NCBI GenBank assembly: GCA_022813625.1
Contig: JAKLMB010000006.1
Span: 1,364,001-1,428,000 of the forward strand
Length of the DNA stretch: 64,000 nucleotides
Reading direction: 5' to 3'
Source: Aaosphaeria pasadenensis
Taxonomy: Eukaryota; Ascomycota; Dothideomycetes; Pleosporales
Shown: positions 22,326 to 32,600 of the stretch, piece by piece
Layout: each line of letters opens with the position of its first letter
Numbering within the stretch: the stretch's first letter is position 1
Notes under the pieces: model-generated
The model's input: only the letters and a program-made list of their open reading frames with translations
Told to the model about the DNA's origin: nothing
The model's database searches: none
Made by a program: the position numbers and the translations under genes

Positions 22326-24261
22326 TCAGTGCTCATGTCCATGAGCATGTTTATGACCATGAGAATGATCATGTTCCTCATCTTCACCCTCTTCGACCCT
22401 CGGCCATTCAGCCCAGTAGCCATCATCCCACATCTCCTGCAACTTTTCCTCTTTCTCGTCCTCACTCAACCTATCGTCCCGCATAACCCTCTCCCACTTC
22501 CTCATCTCCGCCCGATTAAGCGTACAACTATCCAACAACTTCGTCAGCGCCACCTCATCCAGCCTCTCCCCAATCAACACAAGTTCCTGCCGTCTGTCCC
22601 CCCAATCGCCCTCGAAATCCGCCTTGATGGCCTTCAACGTCGCCGCATCTGCCTGCCACTCGTTCTCATTCACAGTGCAGAACCACGGCATCTCGGAGCC
22701 CAGCGTTAGCATCGCGCCGGCTGTGCTCCACGAGCCCATCTGGAAGGGCCGCGTCGCAAGCCAGAAGATCCCCTTGCTGCGGTGCACGCCGCTGAAGAGG
22801 GGGCACGTGCGTTTGTTATGCAGGATTTCGGCGGACGACATTTCGTCGTCTGGGGTGATGCTGTCTACGTCTGAGTTGAGGGGTGAGGCACTGTTTGGTG
22901 AGGAGGGCGAGTCCATGGTGACGTCGGTGTCTTCATTCTTCTCGTCGTCTTCGTCTTCTTCTTCATCCTCGTCGTCTTCGACTTCGTCCTGTAGGAGGAT
23001 GAACTTGCCCTTCAGAGCTTCGTATAGTTTCAAGGGATCGAAGGGGCGCCTTGAGCGGTACACGAAACTACCGATGCCGTATCTATAAAGAGGTCAGTAT
23101 CAGTATCTCTAGAGTGATAGAGTCTCAGTGGGAAAAGGGTTCTACATACTCCAAAGTCTCCGGCTTAGGCGCCAACCTCTTCCTCCCCTTGACATCCACA
23201 ACCGTCATCTCATGCAGACTTCGCAACCACCCAGGACTCGTGACCGCCTCCGCGAAATCAAACCGTCCGGTGTTCAACATGTCCCTCACGTCGACCCTCG
23301 AGAACTTCGCCTCGACGATCTTGGCCGTCGGGTTCAGCGTCTTGACGTACGCGCGGACGCGGCCGAGTGTCGTCTTGTCGACGGCGTCGACCTTGTTGAC
23401 GATGACGACGTTCGCGAACTCGATCTGGTCCGCGAAGAGGTCGGATATGGTGCGCTGGTCGTCTTCCGGGACGTCCTCCCTGGCGAAGCGGTCGGCGAGG
23501 AACTCCGCGGTGTCGAACTCGGAGAAGAAGCGGAAGGCGTCGACGACGGTTACCATTGTGTCGACAGTTGCGAGGGTCTTGAGGCCGCCGAGCTTTGCAC
23601 TGCATTTTCAAGTACGTTAGCTTTCACGTCTAGTCTTAGGCGTAGAAAGGGGGGGAATGTGACCTACACGCGAAGCAACGTCTCCTTCTCCTCCTCGTCC
23701 ATCCCCTCAGCATCGATCATAGCTTCGGTAAGCTCAGTCGTGAACGTCTCCGCAACCTGCTGCGGCTCACTGATACCCGAGCTCTCAATGACGACGTGAT
23801 CGAACCGCTCCTCACTCCACGCCAACCGCGCCAGCTCCGTCAGGAGATCGCTGCGCAGCGTGCAGCAGATACATCCGTTCTGCATCTGCACCACCTTCTC
23901 CCTGACCACGACCTCACCCTTCCCGTCGGTCTTAGCACCTGCTGGAGCAGTCGACGATCGGGCGATCAGCGCACCGTCGATGTTGACGGACGCCATGTCG
24001 TTTACGACCACCGCGATCTTCAGTCCGTGGTCTGGTGACTGCAGGATATGGCGGAGCAGTGTCGTTTTCCCGCTTCCCTACATTTCACCCGTCAGCACAC
24101 CACTTCACTACCACCCTTTCCATCCCCCATGAAAGGTAAACACTCACCAGGAACCCAGACAACACCGTCACCGGCAACGCTTTCTTCGCCTCCTCTCCCC
24201 CCTTCGATCTCTTCGATGAGCGTGCACTCTCCATCTTCGTACGCTTCTTCGCAGAAGGCAT
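22326..24261 (-). CDS. COG0523 (CobW/G3E) GTPase, putative zinc metallochaperone
   Basis: GTPase of the COG0523 group; known members deliver zinc or other metals to client proteins. Four exons: 24261-24148, 24077-23668, 23599-23150 and 23082-22326, giving 576 residues. The P-loop GFLGSGKTT is split by intron 1 (K42). The metal-binding hallmark GCICC has Cys at 107, 109 and 110. A Walker B-like ESSGISEP follows and the guanine-specificity motif is NKVD at 243-246. After ETLEYGIGSFVYRSRRPFDP comes an acidic insertion (about 345-370, nearly all Asp/Glu). The CobW C-terminal domain then ends in a His-rich tail (HDHSHGHKHAHGHEH), a likely metal-binding tail. The start chosen is MPSAKKRTK; earlier in-frame codons are unlikely. 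It differs in the C-terminal region from the short Zng1/CBWD type, so it may be a second fungal COG0523 paralogue. Confidence 0.88.
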
Positions 24262-24849
24262 TAGGTCTCCTAGCAATGAGGCGATTTCTATGAGTCCGTC
24301 GTACAGTATGCAGTAGTACTTCATTTACCACTTCCTCTCTCTAAACCGAGCGAATGCCCGGAGGGGGCTGCGTTTTTATATTTTTGCATGTCCCAGGGGT
24401 GGTGGTTGTGGTGCTCATCCAATTGAGCACCGCGATGGACAGGTCGCGTCATGGGGAATCGCGGGGGCTGTGATTGGCTGGGGTTTCGAGAGGGAGGGTA
24501 TTGGATGGTGTGTGATTGGGAGGAGGGAGGTATGGTGGTTTTTTTGGGTTGTATAGGGGGGTGTGGTGGTTTGATTGCGATTTGATTGTGTGGGTGGGAA
24601 GGGGTTTTGTGGGACTTAGACATCTCACGATGTTTTAGCGATAGGATGGGATGTAGGATATGAAATGTACGATTTCTAGAAGACATGGATAATTCGAAAA
24701 GTATTATGTTAGCGACTGGGAAGACAATTTGTGTATGGCATGCTTCTAGTAAGCAATCTCGCCACGGTAGTTGAAGAACCCCCATCATATACTGACATAA
24801 TAGGAAAATCTGCATGAAACCCGGGCTGATTGCTCTTAATGAGGTATAA
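24262..24849. other. GTPase promoter; T/G-rich stretch
   Basis: About 590 bp. The segment 24400-24620 is strongly G/T-rich on the plus strand and includes a 7-bp-arm hairpin (GGTGCTC..GAGCACC, 24410-24431). No gene is seen. Confidence 0.5.
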
Positions 24850-26697
24850 TCACTCCCATTGCTTTAAGAATCCCTCGACGCTGCTGAAGTCCTTACGAAT
24901 AACCTCTGCGTGTTTCTCGCTCCTAGGGACAAAGTTTACACGGAAGGGCGAGGGTATACTGATTAAACCTTGGGTATAGGCGGAGGTATCGAGTTCAATC
25001 GGCTTTCCCGTTACAGGATCAATGGCCGGCTCGATTTTGAATGCCCATAGAATCCGAGCAGTCATGCGCCACTGTGTTCGCTCGGCTAGATGGATGCCAG
25101 CGCAGATTCGACGGCCGCCACCGTACGTATAGTGATCTCTTTTTTCGTAATCGGGGCTTCCGGCATAATCCATAGCAAGTCGCGGGTGGTTCAGATACCG
25201 ATCGGGATTGTAGACCTCCGGGTCATCGACTATGCTGTAGTTCATGGCGTACGGAGAAATCAAAACAGCAGAGTCTTTCGGGATCAGCATACCCTCGTAC
25301 CAGTCGTCTCGGGCAGCTCGATGAGGTATCCCGGTCATGATTCTGGTTTCGCAATGTCAGTATCCTGTGTGTGTACACAGCGACGCAGTATGGACATACA
25401 CCGGGTTGACACGTAGGCCTTCTTTGATGATGCAATTTATGTAAGGAATTCGGTCGAAGTCCTCCCAGAGTGGCATTCTCTCTACGCCGCAGACACTGTC
25501 CAGTTCGACCCTCGCTTTGTCCTGCACCCAGGGGCTTGTAGCCAAGTACAGGATACTGGTCATCATCGCACTCATCGTCGTATCCGCAGCACCTTGAGAC
25601 AAAGCGCCCAGGAAGTTGGCGAGCTCAATATCGCTGAGCGGTATGTCTGACTTTATGGATCCCGACATCATGCGATCTGCAAGGCAATCGCGCTCATCGC
25701 CGTTCCTACGGCGTTCTTCGACTAGATCCCGGGCTTTGATCCACACTTTGGTAACCTCCTCGTAGCAGAGCTTTGCGCGAGCTTTTGACGGGGCCCATCG
25801 GTCTGGTATTAGCTTCAGTATCGGGAACTGATCGATTGGTAGGGAGGCGCCTGGTTCGGATGCAGGACTTATCTGTGGGGTTCAGTTTGCTTGTGGAATT
25901 GGTGAAACTTGGAAAGAGGGAGGGTTTACATGATCCATTGCTTGGTAGACAGCCTGTAAATCAGCTCATTGCTCCATGTTGTGGATGTTTGGGTAACTGA
26001 CATTGGCCCAGAAGCTATCAAAAGTGGGTGCACGATAGCCGAAGAGTACTATAGACGCAATCGAAGCTGTGGAGCGTTTGACATGTGTAAAGAACTCGTC
26101 AGGCGTTATGAGCAAGTCAAACATAAGTTGGCTCATCCTTCCACAGAAATGAGCATAATCACAACAAACTATCAGGATCATACTGACTCCGCTTCCTGTA
26201 TGGGTTTAATCTTGCTATCCAATTGCTTAGGTGCCAGACTCTGCGAAGATATCTTCCTCTGAGCACGCCACAACGGCGTCGCATGCATGATAGCAATATT
26301 CTGACTGCCGAAACACGTCTCTAGGTTGTGGTCTATGGGTCGATCGGAGTATATGGCGCTCCGCTTTTCGAAAAGCTCATGGGCTGCCTTACGATCGTTG
26401 ATAATGATCATGGTGCCAGCTCCTATCTTGAGGGAATATACGCCGCCATATTTGTCAGCCCACTCTTTAATTCTGGAGTTTGTTCCCTTAGCAAGGAGCA
26501 GTCGTATATGAAAGGGAGAAAAGATCATACTTCAGGTAGAATCGAGTCGGGGGGATCTGATGTGCATTCCCGAGAATTGGTATTGTGGGTGGACCAGGCG
26601 GCAAGCGTTTATCTCTATGGCCGAAGCGAAGAAGAGAGTAGAGCAAATACAGACCGCATGATAGCGATATGAGCCCAAAAACGTTCGCTAGAAACAT
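24850..26697 (-). CDS. cytochrome P450 monooxygenase
   Basis: Microsomal class II P450, complete at 525 residues. Six exons: 26697-26531, 26472-26188, 26137-26002, 25953-25930, 25872-25400 and 25342-24850. All introns are GT..AG and phases agree. An N-terminal membrane anchor is followed by the proline hinge LPPGPPTIPILGN. The I-helix oxygen-binding motif is GAADTT at 298-303. ExxR is EGLR at 355-358. NPDRY takes the PERF position, and the heme loop YGGGRRICAG has the cysteine ligand at C442. The fourth exon is only 24 nt. General architecture is like fungal OrdA-type P450s used in secondary metabolism; the substrate is unknown. It is divergently transcribed from an amidohydrolase gene, within a block that also has an ABC exporter and a Zn2Cys6 regulator. 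Confidence 0.92.
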
Positions 26698-27715
26698 AAT
26701 CTGTGAGTTCGAAAGCTCGACAACAACGAAGGTGGTAAGGCTGAGATGTAGGAAAGAAGTCCTTAAATGGCTTTATATGTAAAAAAAAATAACCGATCCA
26801 AGGGTCTTTGCATATATTGATCTTCTTATACATGCTATAGCCATGGATGATGTGTCAAAAGGAAACCTTATGTGGAAGGAGTAATCGACAGATCCAGGCA
26901 GGACAGTAACGATAACCGTCTGTATAAGCAGAGTCAAGAGCAACTTGATAGGCAACTCAACGTGCCTACCCTCTGTATTCGCAGGGAGTCGTATCTTGCA
27001 TGCACAGGCAAGCGGGGTCTATGCATTGCGATGTTGGCAACATGCATCGCGATATTGCACATTGTCTTACATTGCCTTATTTGGTCGCTTCCGTTGTCGC
27101 ATATTGGGATAGGCTGGCCAGGGAGCATACAGATGCCGCGTTAGACTTATGTTAAGGCTTAGAGGAACCATAGTGTTGGAAATGCAAAGCTGGACCCTTG
27201 TCAGATGGTGGTAAACTTGAGAAACATATCGTAGGCATAACATGTTGCCAAAGATATGCCGTGCTCGAGTTGCTCCTGGTCTTGGGAAACATACATGCCG
27301 TTTATGCCTGATCGTCTATCACGCATGAGTTGCATCAAGTGATGATAATACAACACACCAATGTTCTGCCGGCTTTCGCTTATATGTTACTATTATGGAA
27401 TCTCTGTGATGATCGGTCAGGACTATATGAAAGATAGGGCTGAAGCGAAGTCGGGTCTGGAGCTGACCAATATCACGGACAAGGTAGGTCTATCGACCGC
27501 TAGTACAAGAGTGACATCTGGTATTTCATGGAATTTGCAGTGCCGTTCCACTCGTTCCTAGTTCGTCTACCCGTTGTCTGTCCAGTTTTGACAATGTGAG
27601 CCGAGCCTAACGCGATATCGGCAACCGACGACAGCCGAATCATGGGAAGATCTGATACCCCCACCATTGATTCCAGTTACACATCCATGTTTCTCTCCCA
27701 TCCTCAAGCCTTTGC
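26698..27715. promoter_or_regulatory. shared divergent promoter region, P450/amidohydrolase
   Basis: 1018 bp between two start codons facing outward. A CGG..CCG-type arrangement occurs near 27620-27640 (CGGCAACCGACGACAGCCG). This could suit a Zn2Cys6 regulator, but such triplets are common. No gene is seen inside. Confidence 0.4.
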
Positions 27716-29353
27716 ATGACCTTTCCCATGGCTAATAATAACGGTACAACGCTTTTCACAAATGGCCGGGTTTTCAGCCATGGCACCTCTAATGCGGATT
27801 TCCAAACATCATTGGTCGTAAAAGATGGCAAGATTGCATACGTAGGTGCAGCAGATACACCCGAGATCCAGGCGCATATTAGCAATGGAGTCACCACCCA
27901 GGATCTGAATGGCCGATATATCCTCCCAGGATTCATCGATGGACATTGTCACTTCCTATTACTGGGTCAGTCCTTGAACAAGGTAGACCTCGACGGATGT
28001 GAAAACCTGGATGACATCCGCACTCGCATTTCCAAGTATGCAAAGGAGAATCCCGACAAGAAAAGGATCCTGTGTCGAGGCTGGATGTATAGCACGACGA
28101 ACAACGAGGCTAAGGCAAGCATGCTGGACGATCTGGACCCCCGGCCTATCTTCATCGACGCAAAGGACCTGCACTCTACGTGGTGCAACACCGCCGCGTT
28201 GGAAGAGATGGGCGTCCAAGACATAGAAACACCTGCTGGCGGCACCATCGAACGTGATGAGAACGGTAAAGCATCTGGACGACTGACCGAGGCGGCAGTT
28301 TTCCTCATCGTGTGGCCTCACATCGCCAATGTTCTATCAATGCAAGAGAAGGTCGCCTCATTGAAGGCTGGAATGGAAGCATATCACCAAGTAGGCTACA
28401 CGGGATGCATAGACATGGCTATGGACGAGAACGCCTGGGAGGCAATCCTCGCCCTTCGTGAATCCGAGGGGCACCTTCCCATGCGTATTGCCGCCTACTG
28501 GGCCATTCTGCCAGGAACTGGCGTGGAACATCGTCTGAAGCAAGTAGACCGAGCCATCGAACTCAGCAAACAGTACAGCAGCACCACATCTCCGGACCTC
28601 CGCGTCATCGGAATCAAGCTCATCACCGACGGCGTCATCGACGCATGCGCTGCCGCACTCAAGGAACCCTACAGCACCAACTTCTCGAACGCCGAGCCCA
28701 TCTGGACGCCCGAGATGCTCGACCCAGTCGTCCAAAAGGCCTGCGAAGCGAACCTCCAATGCGCTGTCCACGCAATCGGCGACCTCGCCATCCGCAACGC
28801 CATCGACGTCCTCGAGAAGCACGGAAAACCCAACCAGCGCCACCGCATCGAGCACCTCGAACTCACCTCGCCTGGCGACGCGGAGAGACTGGGGAAACTA
28901 GGCATCGTTGCATCCATCCAGCCGGTGCACGCAGACCCCGCGATCCTCCGCGCGTGGCCGAAGCTCCTGGGCCCAGAGAGACTCAAGCGTGCGTTCGCGT
29001 ACAAGGAATTTGCGGACCATGGCGTAGTGCTCGCGCTGGGCTCGGATTCCCCGACCGCTCCGCACGACGTGCTTAAGAATCTGTATGTCGCGACTACGAG
29101 GAAGAGTGCGAGGCAGCCGGATGCAGGTGATGCGCCCGTGAATGAGAACTTTAAGATTGGCATCGCGGAGGCGATCACGGGGGCGACGCATGGCGTGGCG
29201 TATTCGTATTTCAACGAGGGGTCTACGGGAAGCTTGGAGACGGGCAAGTATGCGGATTTCGTGGTCGTGGATATGCAGTATGAGCCTGGAGAGCTGCTGA
29301 AGGGCCAGGTTTTGGAGACTTGGTTCGAGGGCAAGAAGGTTTACCAAGCGTAA
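27716..29353 (+). CDS. amidohydrolase family 3 metal-dependent hydrolase (YtcJ-like)
   Basis: An intronless gene of 545 codons. The protein belongs to the amidohydrolase superfamily, Amidohydro_3/YtcJ branch, which hydrolyses amides, imines or related bonds with one or two active-site metals. Metal-ligand motifs are in order: GFIDGHCHF with His77 and His79, VHAIGD near residue 349, HRIEHLEL near 376 and LGSDSP near 442 (the catalytic/metal Asp). The N-terminal beta-sandwich part starts LFTNGRVF and the C-terminal part closes it (YADFVVVDM). There is no signal peptide or membrane segment, so it is probably cytosolic. Its stop codon lies 280 bp from that of the convergent ABC transporter gene. 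The natural substrate cannot be read from the sequence. Clustering with a P450 and an exporter suggests a role in a specialised or catabolic pathway. Confidence 0.9.
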   Translation: MTFPMANNNGTTLFTNGRVFSHGTSNADFQTSLVVKDGKIAYVGAADTPEIQAHISNGVTTQDLNGRYILPGFIDGHCHFLLLGQSLNKVDLDGCENLDDIRTRISKYAKENPDKKRILCRGWMYSTTNNEAKASMLDDLDPRPIFIDAKDLHSTWCNTAALEEMGVQDIETPAGGTIERDENGKASGRLTEAAVFLIVWPHIANVLSMQEKVASLKAGMEAYHQVGYTGCIDMAMDENAWEAILALRESEGHLPMRIAAYWAILPGTGVEHRLKQVDRAIELSKQYSSTTSPDLRVIGIKLITDGVIDACAAALKEPYSTNFSNAEPIWTPEMLDPVVQKACEANLQCAVHAIGDLAIRNAIDVLEKHGKPNQRHRIEHLELTSPGDAERLGKLGIVASIQPVHADPAILRAWPKLLGPERLKRAFAYKEFADHGVVLALGSDSPTAPHDVLKNLYVATTRKSARQPDAGDAPVNENFKIGIAEAITGATHGVAYSYFNEGSTGSLETGKYADFVVVDMQYEPGELLKGQVLETWFEGKKVYQA

Positions 29354-29633
29354 ATTTGTCGGAATGATGTATTAGTAGTTGCGTAGGGATGTATAGCAGA
29401 CGGGTGATATTTTCGAGTGGCGATCATATGTATAGCAGTGAAGAACTTCATGATGGCATTGGATTGGCAGTATGTACATACAACGATCTGGTAACTGAAT
29501 ATATTTACATGAAATGAAATGCCGGCGCCATGAGTATGTCTATATACAAGAACTAATACAACATATGCAAATAGACTCTATCCAAGGTGATGAAACCCAA
29601 TAATGTACAAGAAAGATACATCATGCAACAACA

Positions 29634-32600
29634 CTAACGCCCAAAATGCGCTTTATCAATGCCATTCCCAGCACACATCTCCTTGAAAATTCCGCCCTGT
29701 TCCCAGAGCTCCAGTGGGCTTCCAAACTCCAGAACGCTCCCCTTATCCATAACACATACTCTGTCATAGTCAATGATGGTCTTTAGTCTATGCGCAATCG
29801 TCAAGACCGTCTTGCCAGCAAAAGCTTGAGACATCGCCCTCTGCACCTTAGCATCTGTTTCCATATCCACCGACGATGTCGCCTCGTCACACACGACGAT
29901 GCGGCTATCGTGTAGTAAAGCTCTAGCCAAGGCGATCAACTGTCTCTGCCCCAGGGAGAAGTTGGCGCCGGCCTCTTCTACCGTCGAGTCCAGCTGGACT
30001 TTGTTCTTTTCGTCATCGAGAAGCCCGGCCTTTCTGACTGCGTCCCAGAGGTCCATGTCAGGATGCTGATCGAACGGGTCGAGATTACTTCTGATGGTCC
30101 CTTTGAATAAGGTGGGGTCCTGTGTGATGATCGAGATCTTGGATCTCAATTCACTGAGCGCAACAGTCGAGAGGTCTACGCCGTCGATGATTACCCGTCC
30201 TCCAGCCAAATCAACAAGTCTGAACAGGACCTGCGTGATCGATGACTTCCCAGCGCCCGTCCGTCCTACAATGCCAGTCTTCTGCCCACCATGGACATGA
30301 AGGTTGAGGTGATTGAGAACGAGGGGTAGCTCCGGACGATACCTCATCTGCACATCCTGCATGATGATTTCTCCTCGCTCGGGCCACGAGGGGGTTGTCT
30401 TGACTGTATGCTCGGATGCCTCGCGCTCTGTTTCCAATGCCGTCGCGTATTCGTGTAAGCGTTCCATCGAATTCATGCCATTCTGCACTTCCGCTAATTG
30501 GCGGACAACAAGCTGGATGACGTGGATCATGGATAGCAGGTATGCTAGCAGGACTCCCGAAATGCTTGGATGAATGGCGTCCCGGCTGATCACTACGAGC
30601 AACCCGACCGTCAGCACCATCATGTTGGCTACCAAATCGAGACGGGTGGCCAGCCAACGCTCGCTGGCCTTGGTGAGGTAGTACGCTGCGTTCATGCCGT
30701 CGACGGCTTCGCGGATCGTGTTCGTGAACGTGGTTTGCAGACCGAAGGCGCGGATGGTGGAGACTCCAGAGACGGATTCGGAGAACCGGGCGAAGAGCTT
30801 GCTGCGGAGGACTGCTTCGTGGCGTTTGAGTGTGCGGGCTGTGACGCGGAAGTAGGAGGTCGCGAAGAGGAAGAGTGCGAGGATGGGAACAAGGGCGATT
30901 GCGAAGTAGGGGAAGTAGTAGATTAGGAGGGCGATGACTGTGGCGATGAGCACCATTGTGTAGAGGAACATACGTAGGGCGTCGGGGAGCTGGTTGTCGA
31001 CGACATCGGCGTCTCGAGAGAGGCGGGTGATGATGCGTCCGAGGGGCTGGGTATCGTGGAATGATTGAGGTGAGCGGATGACCTTCTCTGTTGCTTTGTC
31101 CAAGGTACGACGGCTGGCGATGCTACCCAGGTTGGATACCGATGCTGTAAAGAAGAACATCAATAGTGCCTGTGACACCGCAAGAGCAACGTAGATGGCA
31201 ATATAGCTGTCTCGACTCAAATGAAATCGATCCGACGTCCAAAAGCCTAGCCATAAACCCATTATGGCATTTGCTCCCTGAGCCACCACGAGCAAGAAGA
31301 TCGGTATCAGTCCAAGTAGAATGTGGCCAGATGAGGTGATGTAGGCTCTGTAAACAGCCCAGGAAACATGCCCTTCACCTTTGTTCTCTTCCTTGACTAG
31401 TTGTCCCTTTTTCGGTCCGTTGCTCTCCTTCGTCACCTTTTTCTGGGTCTCTTCTTTCGTCTCAGAATGCTCTTCTAGGGCTGACTCTGCTAAGACATCC
31501 TCCTGGACAGTGTTCTCCATCATCTTTTGAAAATCCGTGTTTCTTGCAATGAGATTGTCGAATGTGTCCAACGCCTTGATACCCCCATTTTCGAGCCACA
31601 ATATCCTATCACATTTGTGTAAGACATGCAGCTGGTGCGTAGCCAGTATCCTACACTTATCCTTCAACAGCCCGCAAATAGCCTGATCGAACAGATGCTT
31701 CCCAACATGTACATCCACTGCCGAAAGCGGATCATCTAGCAGCATGATCTCGCTCTGCGAATAGATCGCCCGAGCAAGGTTGATACGCTGGCGCTGCCCA
31801 CCGCTCAGATTGATACCTCGCTCACCTATCTCTGTGTCTTCTCCAGCCGAGAACTGCTTCATGTCGGCTTCCAACGAACAGGCGTACTTAACAGTCTCGT
31901 ACCACCGTTCGTCCATGGACTTGCCGAAAAGGATGTTGTCTTTCACGCTCGCGTTCTGTATCCAAGCCTGTTGGGGGCAATATGCTCGTGCCCAGCTTCC
32001 CATGATAACGTTCCCATCTGTCTTTCGCATTTCTCCTGCTAAGGCGGATAAGAGGGACGTCTTCCCTGAGCCAACAGATCCCACGACGGCTAGAAGTTCA
32101 TTGCGTCCAACGGAGAAACTCATGTCCTTGATCGAGAATACAGGTGGCTTGGATGTTTCGAGTTCCATCTCTGACTTTTCATTCGCCTTCTGCCCCTGTT
32201 GCTTGCCTGTGGAAACTTGGTCATTCTCGGGAGTTTGCTCCCAGGTGAACGAGGCTTTTTGAACTTGGATGCCTTGCTCCGCGCGCATATCCCACTCGAT
32301 CTTATCTTCGTGCTCTTCAGCGGAGAGAAAGTCCTCGATGCGCTTGAGACACGCCATTGCATCCGCCATCTGCCCAATGACGATCGGCAGCAAGCTCAAA
32401 GGGATTCTGACGGCATTGAAAAGCGCCAGAGAAGAAAAGACGGGCCCAACACCCAGCGAGTGACCGGTCATGGAGTACACAATGAACGAAATCATAGCCG
32501 CGAAGACAGGCGTGGAGATTGAGATGACGTAAATAGCATTACGTGTGGTCAGAAGCTTTGCAACCAAGATAGTCTCTTTTTTCCGCAGGCCCTGAAGTTT

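Noticed and set aside
24410..24431. Short hairpin upstream of the COG0523 gene as a riboswitch candidate
   Set aside because: A lone 7-bp hairpin in G/T-rich DNA with no conserved structure; a riboswitch cannot be supported.
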